Shown piece after piece: positions 15,810 to 25,247 of a DNA stretch of 51,817 nucleotides (positions within the stretch are counted from its first letter, which is position 1; each line of letters begins with the position of its first letter). Source of the DNA: Candidatus Poribacteria bacterium (lineage in GTDB: Bacteria; Poribacteria; WGA-4E; WGA-3G); the NCBI GenBank assembly GCA_022826805.1, contig JAJDUH010000077.1, positions 1 through 51,817 of the forward strand, in the 5' to 3' direction. Position numbers and translations under genes: made by a program. The notes beneath the pieces were generated by a model, which was given only the letters and a program-made list of their open reading frames with translations, did no database searches and was not told where the DNA came from.

Positions 15810-15835
15810 AGGGAAGTGATAGAAAAGGCACAATC

Positions 15836-16852
15836 ATGGCACTACAACGTTTTTTAACAGCAGAACAGGGTGTTGAGGAGCTTCTGAAGGCAACACCACC
15901 ACTCCACTTCAATGGAACGACAAAAGCCGAGTGGCAGGACTGGCGAAAGAACTTCCGGCGCAACCTCGTTAAAGACTTAGGACCTTCACCGGAGGCGATA
16001 CCCTTGGAGGTTGAAACGCTGGAGCAAACACACCACGATGGCTACACGCGGGAGAAAATCATCTTCAACCCAGATCGGTTTTCTTCGATTCCAGCGTACG
16101 TCTTAATCCCTGAGGGTGCGAGTGCAGACAATCCGGCACCGGCGGTACTGTGTGCACACGGACATGGGGTCGGTAAAGATGGCGCAGTCGGTATTGTAGA
16201 AGACTATCAGAAACAGTATGCTGTGGAACTCGCGCGGTGTGGTTTCGTTACAATCGCTCCAGATTGGCGCTGCTTCGGTGAGCGAAAGGACCGAGATGAA
16301 TGGGTGCGTCGTCCCAGCCGCGACGGATGTAACGTCGCCTATCTCGCATTCGGATATTTCGGCTACCAGCTGCTCCAGCTAAATGTCTCAGATGGACAGC
16401 GATGCTTGGACTATCTCCAATCGCGTCCTGAGGTCGATGGTCGTCGATTGGGATGCATGGGATGTTCATTTGGCGGTACGATGACCACGTATATCTCCGC
16501 CTTGGATCGGCGGATTAAGGCGGCGGTGATTGTCTGTTATCTTAGCACATTAGTGGACGCACTAAACGACCGCGGACGCGGAAATACATGCGGTTCGCAA
16601 TTTATGTTTGGGCTTCGGAAAGCAGGCGAAATCGCTGATGTAGCGGGGTTAATAGCACCACGGGCGTGTATGGCGCAGATCGGTTCCGACGATATGTGTT
16701 TCATTGAGGCTGATGCACTGGAAGCGTTTGAGCAACTGGAGAAAATCTATGCCGCATCAGGACGACCCGATCAGTTGGTCCTGGATCATTTTCAGGGCGA
16801 ACATGAGATTGACTTGGAGGCGGGGATCGCGTTTCTGGAAGAGCGATTGTAG
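15836..16852 (+). CDS. Alpha/beta hydrolase, dienelactone hydrolase/acetyl-esterase-like (338 aa)
   Basis: Esterase-type hydrolase with no signal peptide. The first ~85 residues form an N-terminal cap region, then the alpha/beta fold with an oxyanion segment AHGHG, the nucleophile elbow GCSFGG (Ser211), an acid candidate in IGSDDMCF, and a catalytic His candidate in GEHEID near the C-terminus. Architecture resembles the large esterases found beside sulfatase and sugar-acid genes in Planctomycetes-like genomes, so removal of ester groups from polysaccharides is plausible. The substrate is unknown. The start follows a weak purine-rich sequence 26 nt after the small acidic gene. Confidence 0.75.
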   Translation: MALQRFLTAEQGVEELLKATPPLHFNGTTKAEWQDWRKNFRRNLVKDLGPSPEAIPLEVETLEQTHHDGYTREKIIFNPDRFSSIPAYVLIPEGASADNPAPAVLCAHGHGVGKDGAVGIVEDYQKQYAVELARCGFVTIAPDWRCFGERKDRDEWVRRPSRDGCNVAYLAFGYFGYQLLQLNVSDGQRCLDYLQSRPEVDGRRLGCMGCSFGGTMTTYISALDRRIKAAVIVCYLSTLVDALNDRGRGNTCGSQFMFGLRKAGEIADVAGLIAPRACMAQIGSDDMCFIEADALEAFEQLEKIYAASGRPDQLVLDHFQGEHEIDLEAGIAFLEERL

Positions 16853-16889
16853 GAGCATCGGGCAAGCATAAGAACCTGCCCAAACACAT

Positions 16890-18131
16890 CTATACGTCGA
16901 AAACACGAAGATAATCGTCGAGCGTCTCAACGCGACGGATACAGGTGAGACTATCGCCGTCAACGAGATACTCCGGCGGACGCATCTTCAGATTGTAGTT
17001 GGAACTCATGGCGTGGCAATAGGCACCGGCATCACAAACAACAAGTCCAGTGCCTTCATAGGGTGTGGGCAGGACGCGCCCTTTGCCCAGAAAATCCGAA
17101 GATTCACAGACAGGACCGACAATATCGTACGTTTCAGCCACCCCATCAACCGGTTCAATAAACTGAATGTGTTGATACGCATCGTAGAGACTCGGACGGA
17201 TGAGTTCGGACATACTCCCGTCGGTAACAATGAAGTGCTTGTTACCATTCGTCTTCACACCGGTGACGCGATTCACAAAGACAGAGGTATTCCCCACGAG
17301 TGAACGACCCGGCTCAATAATAAGCGTAATATCCTCAGGCAGCAGATCTCGGATAGAGTCGATGAGGTCAGAAGGCGTCGGGATTTCCTCACCCGTGCGT
17401 TCGTAATCAATACCCAAACCCCCACCGATGTTCAGATAGCGCGCAGAGAAGCCTTCTGCTTGAATCGCACGCATAAAGGCAACCATAATTTCTGTGGCAT
17501 CTCGGAAGATTCGAACTTCCTTGATGGTTGAACCCAAATGGCAGTGGACGCCAACTAAATTCAGCAGGTTATCCTTACGAATTTCGTTCAAAAACCAATC
17601 AAGCCGTTCATTGCGGATGCCGAACTTAGAATTTTTCATGCCTGTAGAGACATAAGGATGGACACCCGGATCCACATCTGGATTGATGCGGATAAGGACA
17701 TCTGCCGGTTTATCGAGATGCTTTGCTGTCTGCTGAATATGTGCTAAATCGAATTCGCTGTCGATATTGATTAGCACACCGTGTTCAACAGCGAGACTAA
17801 GTTCCTCAAGCGTTTTCCCGTTACCGTTTAGGATCGTCCGTTTCAGATCGAATCCCGCCGCAAGCGATACCTTCAGTTCATTGCCGCTAACGAGTACCGC
17901 GCCGCTGCCGAGCGCACTGAGACGTTTAAGAAGATTGAGATTGTTATTGGCTTTAATCGCATAGCCTATAATCGAGTCGAGTCCCTCAAGTGCTTTCTGA
18001 TATGCAGCGTAATTTGTCTCCAACTGCGCGAGACTGTAAAGGTAAAATGGGCTGTAGGGCACCTGTTCCTGAATATCTTTAACTTTCAGCTCTTCGCAGT
18101 AGAGGTACCCATCTTTGTAGTGAAAACTCAT
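16890..18131 (-). CDS. lysA: Diaminopimelate decarboxylase (413 aa)
   Basis: PLP enzyme of the alanine racemase-like fold that decarboxylates meso-diaminopimelate to lysine. It shows the PLP lysine motif YAIKAN (Lys60), CHLGS, the phosphate-binding NIGGGLG and EPGRSLVG, and the active-site CESSDFLG and DAGAYCHAMSSNYN. The length is standard. The start at 18131 (MSFHYKDG) has GAGG upstream and leaves a 7-bp gap from the preceding gene; an earlier start at 18167 lacks a ribosome binding site and overlaps it. It is co-oriented with the retropepsin-like gene, probably one transcript. LysA type is well supported; other ornithine/DAP-group decarboxylases are a minor alternative. Confidence 0.92.
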   Translation of the reverse strand: MSFHYKDGYLYCEELKVKDIQEQVPYSPFYLYSLAQLETNYAAYQKALEGLDSIIGYAIKANNNLNLLKRLSALGSGAVLVSGNELKVSLAAGFDLKRTILNGNGKTLEELSLAVEHGVLINIDSEFDLAHIQQTAKHLDKPADVLIRINPDVDPGVHPYVSTGMKNSKFGIRNERLDWFLNEIRKDNLLNLVGVHCHLGSTIKEVRIFRDATEIMVAFMRAIQAEGFSARYLNIGGGLGIDYERTGEEIPTPSDLIDSIRDLLPEDITLIIEPGRSLVGNTSVFVNRVTGVKTNGNKHFIVTDGSMSELIRPSLYDAYQHIQFIEPVDGVAETYDIVGPVCESSDFLGKGRVLPTPYEGTGLVVCDAGAYCHAMSSNYNLKMRPPEYLVDGDSLTCIRRVETLDDYLRVFDV

Positions 18132-18138
18132 AATATTG

Positions 18139-18552
18139 TTAGTACGCCTCTTCAATCCAGTCGTCATCGTGGTCTGGATTATAGGTGAGTCCTTTCCTGA
18201 TATCTAAACAGAGGTCCAATTGTTCTAAGACCATGTGTCCAACGAGGACAGGGGCATCCGCTGGTAGGTCAGTTACGGGGAGCGATCCTTCCCGCGCTAA
18301 TATCGTAAACCGGACTTCTGAATAAATGGTGCGATCTACGATACCAGCCGCGGTTCTCGCCTTTGCATGCCCAAAGGGGGTCAGACCGAGTTGTTCAATG
18401 AGAGGTTTTGGTAGGCATAGCCGCGTCGCCCCGGTATCAACGAGGGCGTCTTCGACGAACACACGGCGCACTTCTTCTCGCTTGATTATTCCTCTGTCTG
18501 CTAAATTCACGTCTGCCAGATTTGTCAGTTCAATTCTGGTTGTATGTCTCAT
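18139..18552 (-). CDS. Retropepsin-like clan AA aspartic protease (137 aa)
   Basis: Single-domain aspartyl protease-fold protein that would act as a dimer. It carries the catalytic DTGA (Asp39) in ALVDTGATRLCLP, a flap-like middle region, and a hydrophobic VLVGHMVLEQLDL near the end, as in bacterial clan AA proteases. No signal peptide. GGGGGAAGAAA precedes ATG. It lies directly upstream of lysA. The substrate is unknown. Confidence 0.75.
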   Translation of the reverse strand: MRHTTRIELTNLADVNLADRGIIKREEVRRVFVEDALVDTGATRLCLPKPLIEQLGLTPFGHAKARTAAGIVDRTIYSEVRFTILAREGSLPVTDLPADAPVLVGHMVLEQLDLCLDIRKGLTYNPDHDDDWIEEAY

Positions 18553-18645
18553 TTTCTTCCCCCATTTCTGTCTGAACCGGGATTGATATGATTATCAGAT
18601 TACCCTGATTAACACCGTTCAATATCCCAAAAATCACAGTTCAGA

Positions 18646-19791
18646 CTAATACTCCCGTTTGTGCCAATCGTCTTCAAAGAGATTGAACGTACCTTCGCGA
18701 TACGGGTGTTCGGCGATCAGATCCTCATTGAGTTCCATACCGAGTCCAGGTCCGTTGGGTAGGCTGAAATAGCCGTCAATGACTTCGGGACATCCTGTTG
18801 CTGCCTCTTTAACCCATGCCTCGGAGAAGTCGTTGAAGTGTTCCTGAATCTTGAAGTTGGTTGTGCAAGCAGCAAAATGTAAGGCACTTGCGGTAGAGAC
18901 GGGACCGCCAACGTTATGCGGGGCAACGGTCATATAGCACATGTCACCCATTGCTGCAATTTTCTTGGTTTCCAAAAAACCGCCAGTCTGTGTAATATCT
19001 GGTTGCAATATGTCTGCTGCTTGTAAGTTAATCAACTCACGATACTCATATTTATTGTGTAGCCGTTCGCCAGTAGCGACAGGTAGATTAATCTTCTCAG
19101 CGGCTTTTGCGAGTGCTGCAATGTTATCGGGCGGCACAGGCTCCTCAACCCAACTCGGTTGGTATTGCTCCAATTCAGCGGCAATCTCGATCGCCATATA
19201 CGGACTGAATCTACCGTGCATCTCAACGAGAATTTCGACATCGGGTCCGACGGCATCACGCACGGCTTCAACGAGTTCAACGGACTTCAGTTTCTCTTCA
19301 TAGGAGAGTTCATAATAACCCGCACCGAACGGATCGAACTTGAGGGCGCGATAACCTTTTTCAAGCACCCTTTTGGCGGCAGCATGAAACTCTTCGGGTG
19401 AGCGTTCAACGCGATACCAACCGTTGGCATACGCTTTAATCTTATCCCGACAAGCACCACCAAGTAGGCGGTAAACGGGTTGGTTGAGTGCTTTGCCGAT
19501 AATATCCCAGCATGCGATCTCAATAACGCTAATGCCGGTTGCGACGATTTCACCGGCGCGACCATAGTCGTCGCGGAACAGGCGTTGATAAAGGTCTTCC
19601 GTGTTGAATGGGTCGCTGCCGAGAACGTGCCTGCGTTTCGCACCGTCAATATAGGCGACAAGCGCGTCCGTGCGGTTGTTCATCCGCACCTCACTAACCC
19701 CAGTCAAGCCTTCGTCTGTCTCAACTTTGACGAATGTTAAATTCCGCCAACTCGTCCCCATGACAAGGGTTTTAACATCTGTAATTTTCAT
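18646..19791 (-). CDS. Enolase-superfamily dehydratase, galactonate dehydratase-like (381 aa)
   Basis: Mandelate racemase/muconate lactonizing family. The N-terminal capping domain is followed by a barrel with metal ligands in VEMHGRF, VEEPVPPDN and ATGERL, and a catalytic His in APHNVGGP. These motifs match the acid-sugar dehydratase branch that includes D-galactonate dehydratase, which makes 2-keto-3-deoxy sugar acids. The exact sugar acid cannot be assigned. Neighbouring sulfatase and esterase genes suggest breakdown of sulfated or esterified polysaccharides. The start codon lies 4 bp from a heptamer repeat array, and no Shine-Dalgarno is visible. Confidence 0.85.
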   Translation of the reverse strand: MKITDVKTLVMGTSWRNLTFVKVETDEGLTGVSEVRMNNRTDALVAYIDGAKRRHVLGSDPFNTEDLYQRLFRDDYGRAGEIVATGISVIEIACWDIIGKALNQPVYRLLGGACRDKIKAYANGWYRVERSPEEFHAAAKRVLEKGYRALKFDPFGAGYYELSYEEKLKSVELVEAVRDAVGPDVEILVEMHGRFSPYMAIEIAAELEQYQPSWVEEPVPPDNIAALAKAAEKINLPVATGERLHNKYEYRELINLQAADILQPDITQTGGFLETKKIAAMGDMCYMTVAPHNVGGPVSTASALHFAACTTNFKIQEHFNDFSEAWVKEAATGCPEVIDGYFSLPNGPGLGMELNEDLIAEHPYREGTFNLFEDDWHKREY

Positions 19792-19794
19792 GAA

Positions 19795-20034
19795 TAGTTG
19801 TCGGTTATCGGTTGTCAGTTATCGGTTACGTCAGAAATAGTTGTCAGTTGTCGATTAAAAGCGTTTTTCGTTTAGCAAAAGCACCTCTTAACCAAAAACT
19901 GGTAACCGAAGACTGAGAACTATTAAGACACGAGTATCTCTGGCAAAGATAACGACTTTTCTCCTTTTTTCTATTTAGGTTATCATCATCGGAAACCTCT
20001 TTAACCGACAACCGATAACTGATAACTGACATCC
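19795..20034. repeat. Inverted pair of GTTRTCR heptamer arrays
   Basis: The left end holds direct units (GTTGTCG GTTATCG GTTGTCA GTTATCG) and the right end holds the inverted form (AACCGACAACCGATAACTG). About 130 bp between them contain a short inverted remnant. The whole region could fold into a long hairpin. The same arrangement recurs at 43149, 45901 and 47490. Confidence 0.6.
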
Positions 20035-20038
20035 ACTT

Positions 20039-21406
20039 TTAACTTCTTGCTTCTGCCTCAGATACAATACGTTGCCCACTTCTTTGGGTCGGTGCGGGTT
20101 CGATCGTTGGTCTCTCCTCGCCTGCCTCAAGCATCCGTCGGATCAGCCGTTCACGCATTACCTCCGATACAGGTTCGTGCGATTGCAATCCGATGAGATT
20201 CCGTAACTCATACGGATCGGCTTGCAGGTCATAGAGGTATTGCTCGACATATCGATCTGACCCGGCATCGCTACCACCGTTCTTATGTGGGGCATCTACA
20301 CCGTATTTCCAACGTTGCGTCCGGACAGCGCGACCGACCTGTGCCTCGCTGATTTGGACGAAAGCCTCCTCTGGCCAGTCATCGCCTTCTCCGTGAAGGA
20401 GCGGCAGGATCGAACGACCTTGCATCTCACCCGGCACTGCCAAGCCTGCTGCATCGAGAAGCGTCGGTGGAAGATCGACGAGACTCACAAGTTCTTGCAG
20501 CTGCCCACCGCCAATGAAACCAGGTCCATGAAACGCAGTCGGCACGCGAATCGAACTCTCGTGGCATGAACGCTTGTATTCACCGTTTCGGGTCTTGAAA
20601 TGGCACCCGTGGTCGGAGGTAAAGAGAATGATGGTATTATCCAGTAGGTGGAGGCTTTTGAGGGCATCTAAAAGCCTGCCGAGTGCTTCATCCAACCTTT
20701 TCACCATACCGTAGTAACCGCCTAAGTGCTGGTGCGTCGAGCCACCGAGTGCCGCAAGATCTGGCGGTATCCATTTCCCTGTATACCGTTCCCGATACCC
20801 ATCCGGTGGCGGATAATCGTCCAGGTGATTTTGATGGTGTGGCTCAATGTATGACGTAAAGAGATAGAAAGGCTCATTTTTATGACCGTCAACGTAACGA
20901 ATCACCGCATCGGTGAGCGCATCCACACGATAGCCGGGGAGATCAACGGGTTTATTGTCGTTGTCGTAAAGCGTTGTTTGATACGCATCGGAGGTAAATT
21001 CAAGGACGTTGGACGCTAACCAATGGTCATAGCCACCACGATGCTCCGCTGGCACAGGTCCCGGTCCAGTGCCGCCACTATAGAGGTGCCACTTGCCGAT
21101 GTATCCGGTGGCATAGCCTGCTTCACCGAAGTGATGCGCGAGCGTCTTAAGATTAGGCGATAAAGGGATACCGTTTCGGAAGCATCCCGTGCGAGTTGCG
21201 TATAATCCCGTTTGGAGACATGAGCGTGCGGGACCACAGACGGGTTGACACGTAAACGAGCGGTGGACGTGCGTGCCACGCTGTGCCATCTGATCGAAGT
21301 TGGGAGTCAAGTCAAGCGGGTTGCCGTGCAATCCTGAAGTGTCCCACCGCTGCTGGTCGGTGAAAAAGACGATAACATTGGGTTGATTTACATCAGTTTG
21401 TGGCAT
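20039..21406 (-). CDS. Sulfatase (455 aa)
   Basis: Alkaline phosphatase-superfamily arylsulfatase. It has the metal-binding start NVIVFFTDQQRWD, the formylglycine motif CGPAR (Cys57, CxPxR with Ala where Ser is most common) followed by SCLQTG, GKWHL, and FTSDHG. A formylglycine-generating enzyme would be needed for activity and is not evident here. No clear signal peptide, so it may be cytoplasmic. The start at 21406 is preferred because AAGGAAAAGAG precedes this ATG; a TTG eight codons earlier lacks one. Likely desulfates carbohydrate fragments, together with the enolase-superfamily enzyme downstream. Confidence 0.9.
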   Translation of the reverse strand: MPQTDVNQPNVIVFFTDQQRWDTSGLHGNPLDLTPNFDQMAQRGTHVHRSFTCQPVCGPARSCLQTGLYATRTGCFRNGIPLSPNLKTLAHHFGEAGYATGYIGKWHLYSGGTGPGPVPAEHRGGYDHWLASNVLEFTSDAYQTTLYDNDNKPVDLPGYRVDALTDAVIRYVDGHKNEPFYLFTSYIEPHHQNHLDDYPPPDGYRERYTGKWIPPDLAALGGSTHQHLGGYYGMVKRLDEALGRLLDALKSLHLLDNTIILFTSDHGCHFKTRNGEYKRSCHESSIRVPTAFHGPGFIGGGQLQELVSLVDLPPTLLDAAGLAVPGEMQGRSILPLLHGEGDDWPEEAFVQISEAQVGRAVRTQRWKYGVDAPHKNGGSDAGSDRYVEQYLYDLQADPYELRNLIGLQSHEPVSEVMRERLIRRMLEAGEERPTIEPAPTQRSGQRIVSEAEARS

Positions 21407-21727
21407 ATCTCTCTTTTCCTTTCTGTTCAAGTATGGCTGTGTTCATTTTAGAGGATTTTTAGGATAGATGTCAAGGAGAAAATTTATATAACAAGAATTG
21501 GAACGCGGTGCGAAAATTTTGTTAAAATGGATAGAGAACCGGAAATGAAATGAATTCTTAATAATTCTGAGTGAGGATGTTGAAAACTAAAACAAAGTAT
21601 AGTATATTTTTAACAACTAATTTACGTTTATAAAATTGTTTGGTACAAACATACTAAAAAAGACTTATTTTGCTTAACCAAGAAGCAAGTCAAAATCACA
21701 AGCTACAAATATGGGTGACCGGTCGTC
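21407..21727. other. AT-rich intergenic region
   Basis: 321 bp between the divergent sulfatase and adenine methylase genes. The only structure seen is a short palindrome, TGTTTG-GTA-CAAACA (21637-21651), which could be an operator for the methylase. No convincing ORF or consensus promoter. Confidence 0.35.
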
Positions 21728-22561
21728 ATGGCTAAGTTAGCGAAAAGTCCACTTCGGTATCCGGGTGGTAAATCAAGAGCTCTGAAACAGATTCTACCAC
21801 TTGTTCCGGTAAATATATCCGAATTTCGCGAACCTTTTGTCGGTGGCGGTTCTGTCTTTTTTGCAATCCGAAGTCTTTTTCAAAGTCGTATCAAATCCTA
21901 CTGGATTAATGACCTCAATTACGATCTCTACTGTTTCTGGAAACAGGTCCGAGATAACGCGCCGGGTTTGGTTGAAGCACTCACAGAGACACGCGCGACC
22001 ACTACGGACGGCCGCACTCTCTTTGAAAAATTAACACACGCAAAAGATAAACTGAGCCAAGACCGGGACATGCTCTGTGAATTTCAGCGTGCGGTGCGGT
22101 TTTTTGTGCTTAATCGCATTACTTTCTCCGGTGTCGTAGATTCCGGCGGATATTCACAGGCTGCTTATGAGGGACGTTTCACGGATTCATCTATTGAACG
22201 TGTGAAAAACATCTGTCCATATCTCTCCGGAGTCAAAATTACAGATAAAGACTACACCGAAACACTCTTCCGCGATGGTGAAGATGTGTTTATCTTTTTG
22301 GACCCGCCATATTGGAAAGCAGCTGAGTCAAAACTATACGGCGTGAGAGGTGAGCTACATACCGCGTTTGACCATGTGAAATTCGCCGAAAATATGAGGA
22401 GGTGTTCCCACAAGTGGCTAATTACCTACGATGATTCTCCTGTCATCAGAGAGCTCTTTGATTTTGCCGAGATTCAGGAATGGACATTACAATACGGTAT
22501 GAATAATTATCGAAAGGATAGTGCCGCAAAAGGGAGAGAATTGTTCATCAAAAATTACTAA
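21728..22561 (+). CDS. Dam-like DNA adenine methylase, D12 class (277 aa)
   Basis: N6-adenine methyltransferase of the alpha group. It has PGGK near the start (residues 12-15), FVGGGSV for AdoMet binding, and the catalytic DPPY (Asp192), with a target-recognition region between. The length is typical of Dam/DpnM. No restriction enzyme gene is adjacent, so it is an orphan methylase; the target sequence is unknown. The MAKLAKS opening is followed directly by the first motif, which supports the start. Confidence 0.9.
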   Translation: MAKLAKSPLRYPGGKSRALKQILPLVPVNISEFREPFVGGGSVFFAIRSLFQSRIKSYWINDLNYDLYCFWKQVRDNAPGLVEALTETRATTTDGRTLFEKLTHAKDKLSQDRDMLCEFQRAVRFFVLNRITFSGVVDSGGYSQAAYEGRFTDSSIERVKNICPYLSGVKITDKDYTETLFRDGEDVFIFLDPPYWKAAESKLYGVRGELHTAFDHVKFAENMRRCSHKWLITYDDSPVIRELFDFAEIQEWTLQYGMNNYRKDSAAKGRELFIKNY

Positions 22562-22586
22562 AAGGAATAGCGGTTTAGTTCTGGAC

Positions 22587-22689
22587 GTAGGTTGGGTTGA
22601 ACGGCGTATCAAAAACCAGCGGGGCGACCAGAAATCTTGTAGTCCCAAGTGCCTTGAGGTCACCAAACCACGAGTGAAACCCAACAAAA
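22587..22689. repeat. Palindromic intergenic repeat (GTTGGGTT...AACCCAAC)
   Basis: GTTGGGTT at 22591-22598 is mirrored by AACCCAAC at 22678-22685, flanking about 80 bp between two convergent genes. It looks like a small REP- or MITE-like unit. It could also act as a bidirectional terminator. Only one copy was seen. Confidence 0.35.
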
Positions 22690-22719
22690 TTGGCTTCAAA
22701 ATTTTCCATCACGCTCACG

Positions 22720-23571
22720 TTAAGGTACATCCATCGCACATCGAAAACCGACGACATTCAGGCTATTGTGTGGATAATCACTGATGCGTTCAGCATTGCG
22801 GATGGTATGCGCAGCACGATACCATGTGCCACCGCGCAAAACACGCCGTTCACCCGTATCAGGTCCCTTTGGGTTTCGGCGTGGATTCTCCTCACCTTGT
22901 GTGTCGCTATAGTACGTTGAACTGTACCAATCGGCGCACCATTCCCAGACGTTTCCCGCCATATCAAACAAACCGTAACCGTTGGGTGGATATGTGCCAA
23001 CAGGTGCGGTAAAAAGGTATCCGTCATTTACATCGGCACTCCGCCATTCAAATTCCGTTTGACTATCAGCAAAGTTAGCAGTGGTGTCATTGGGTTCTGC
23101 GTCACCCCAAGGATAACGTGTGCCTTCCAAGTCCCCGCGCGCAGCTTTTTCCCACTCCGCCTCCGTCGGTAATCGCTTACCTGCCCATTCGCAGTGGGCA
23201 GCAGCATCAAACCATGTCACCGTTGTAACGGGTTGGTTCGGGTGGTTGAAATCTGGGTCTTGCCACGGTTCATAATCGTTTTTGAGAAGTTCGTAAACAG
23301 CCGTATAGCCGATGCCGCGTGGCGCGTCGTATCCTGTAGCGGTGACAAACGCCTGATATTCAGCGTTCGTCACTTCGTATTGATCCATGTAAAATGCATC
23401 AAGCTCCACTGTGTGGACAGGTGCCTCATCCACGTCTCCCGTAGTACTTCCCATCTGGAAGGTGCCTTCAGGGATCAACACCATGCCTTCGGGTGGTTCT
23501 GACGCTTCCTCCTCGGAATCGGAACAGGCAAGGCAAACAAAAGCAAGGGCGAGATGGAGCAAAATCTGCAT
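22720..23571 (-). CDS. FGE-fold (SUMF1-like) lipoprotein (283 aa)
   Basis: Lipoprotein signal with Cys16 (FVCLACSDSEEE), then a complete FGE-sulfatase/SUMF1 fold: PEGTFQMGS, DQYEVTNAEYQAF, GKRLPTEAEWEKAARG, GLFDMAGNVWEWCADWY, RRVLRGGTWY and VVGFRCA. The segment where true formylglycine-generating enzymes carry two catalytic Cys has none, so it is unlikely to activate the sulfatases. A binding or structural role at the membrane is more likely. The start at 23571 follows GGAG and gives the lipoprotein signal directly; the longer frame to 23649 lacks this. The C-terminus does not carry the WG tag seen on non-lipoprotein exported proteins. Confidence 0.85.
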   Translation of the reverse strand: MQILLHLALAFVCLACSDSEEEASEPPEGMVLIPEGTFQMGSTTGDVDEAPVHTVELDAFYMDQYEVTNAEYQAFVTATGYDAPRGIGYTAVYELLKNDYEPWQDPDFNHPNQPVTTVTWFDAAAHCEWAGKRLPTEAEWEKAARGDLEGTRYPWGDAEPNDTTANFADSQTEFEWRSADVNDGYLFTAPVGTYPPNGYGLFDMAGNVWEWCADWYSSTYYSDTQGEENPRRNPKGPDTGERRVLRGGTWYRAAHTIRNAERISDYPHNSLNVVGFRCAMDVP

Positions 23572-23668
23572 CGGGAATCTCCGTTGAGATCCATCCCGCC
23601 CTTTTTCTATATTAGAAACGCTTCTTACAGCAACCATACAAAAACACAAATCACGCCTGAAAGTTAGG

Positions 23669-24454
23669 CTATCTTTCCATCTTCATATTACCCCAAAGGG
23701 TTGCCAATTTGCCACGCGCCTGAACATCAAGTGCCTCGTCAATGTTACCACTCGCTTCTTTAACTTGATCTTCGTCTAAAGCGACTGAGAACACTGCAAT
23801 CTCGTCAAGCAAACCGTTGTACCAGTGTCCGCTTCCGCCTCGATGGCCGAGTCGCAAATCCTGATCGCCACCAACCAATTTGAGTCCATGTGGTGCCTGA
23901 TTTGCCAGATCGCCATCAACATAGATTTTGGCATCTTTGCCGTCATAGGTACAGACGCAGTGCATCCATGTTTCAGGCTCGGTCGTACCAGCACCGGAAT
24001 TCATCGTTTTATGTGCGCCTTCACCACCCGCAGAGAGTGTAAAATAGAAGTAGCGGCTGCCACGGTTAACAAAGAGTCCGTAGTTCTCCCACGGTCCACC
24101 TTGCATCCCATTTGCCATCACAGTCAACCAACCGTTGCCAGGTGCATCGTTCCAGTTGACCCAAGCGGAAATCGAGACCTCGTCATCAATTGAGAGAGAC
24201 TTAGAGCTCTTGATGAGAACGTGATTATCTCCGCCTTTGAATTCCATTGCGTTGCCGTATTTCCCTTTACCTTTCGCAAGGGATGCTTTCATAATCGTTC
24301 CGTGATTTCCGTTTTCTGAACCGTCTATAACTTTGTCGCCTTGGACGTCGTCAAAAGACATATAGATAGCAAGGTCATCAAGCGATAACTCTGCCCGCGT
24401 TGCTATAGGTAATAGACAACAGAGCAAGACGATTACGCTTATAGTTAGTTTCAT
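23669..24454 (-). CDS. Exported LamG/concanavalin-fold protein with C-terminal WG tag (261 aa)
   Basis: The signal peptide (MKLTISVIVLLCCLLPIATRA) is followed by a LamG-like jellyroll: YMSFDDVQGDKVIDGSENGNHG, ISAWVNWNDAPG, HCVCTYDGKDAKIYVDG, GLLDEIAVF. Such domains bind carbohydrate or mediate cell contact. After the fold a linker leads to GKLATLWGNMKMER, the C-terminal motif shared with the propellers at 598-4813 and two other exported proteins. It lies upstream of the FGE-fold lipoprotein on the same strand. The ligand is unknown. Confidence 0.85.
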   Translation of the reverse strand: MKLTISVIVLLCCLLPIATRAELSLDDLAIYMSFDDVQGDKVIDGSENGNHGTIMKASLAKGKGKYGNAMEFKGGDNHVLIKSSKSLSIDDEVSISAWVNWNDAPGNGWLTVMANGMQGGPWENYGLFVNRGSRYFYFTLSAGGEGAHKTMNSGAGTTEPETWMHCVCTYDGKDAKIYVDGDLANQAPHGLKLVGGDQDLRLGHRGGSGHWYNGLLDEIAVFSVALDEDQVKEASGNIDEALDVQARGKLATLWGNMKMER

Positions 24455-24619
24455 CGGTCCGCCTCCGTGTGTTGATTTATGCCGATTTTAGCAAATTTTT
24501 AGATGGTTGTCAAGCGGAAAATACAGAACCTTCAATCCCTCCTACTTCCTTCAACCGACACCTAAAAACCGCATACATCCGACGATTTTTGTAAACAGTT
24601 GATATTTTTTCCAATTTTG

Positions 24620-25223
24620 TGTATATTTATTGAAGCAAATCCGCAATGGCAAAAGGATAAAATCAAACGCAGTTTACATGATGGTGAATATCTCAGGCTC
24701 TGGGATGGTAATAACTATCAGAGCGGTAGAGACGATTATCCAGTAAAGTATGTCAGTTGGTATGCTGCGATGGCTTATGCGAAGTGGAAAGGCAAACGTC
24801 TGCCGACTGAAGCTGAATGGGAGAAAGCAGCGCGAGGCAATTTAGTCGGCAAGCCATATCCTTGGGATGAAACAATTAATGTGGGAGATGCTAACTATTT
24901 CAGACATGTTAATGACACAACACCTGTTGGCAAGTACCCGCCCAATGCTTATGGTTTGTATGATATGGTAGGTAATGTAGGGGAGTGGTGCTTAGACGCG
25001 TATGACCCCAGAATTCTACAGAAAGTCGGAAAAAATAAACCCTATTTCAGGCGGGAAAGTGACTGATAATTTCTTAGATGTCAGCACGTCACGCGTATTT
25101 CGAGGCGGGAGTTGGGTGAATCAAAGTCTATTCATACGAGTAGATAATCGCGATGCTTGGCTCCCAGACTATTCAAGTATTTTTGTCGGTTTTCGCTGTG
25201 TAAAGGAAATACCAGATCAATAG
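24620..25223 (+). pseudogene. Truncated, frameshifted FGE-fold gene
   Basis: Starts mid-domain (FIEANPQWQKD) without a start codon and lacks the N-terminal 70 or so residues expected for the fold. It continues with VSWYAAMAYAKWKGKR, LPTEAEWEKAARG and YDMVGNVGEWCLDAYD, then shifts frame in a CCCC run near 25006-25009. The next frame resumes PEFYRKS, VFRGGSW and FVGFRC. Removing one C restores a single reading frame. It is either a decayed gene or a sequencing error in an already partial copy; the missing 5' end favours decay. Confidence 0.7.
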
Positions 25224-25247
25224 GGACTTCGCCAAGTGCCGGTTAAT

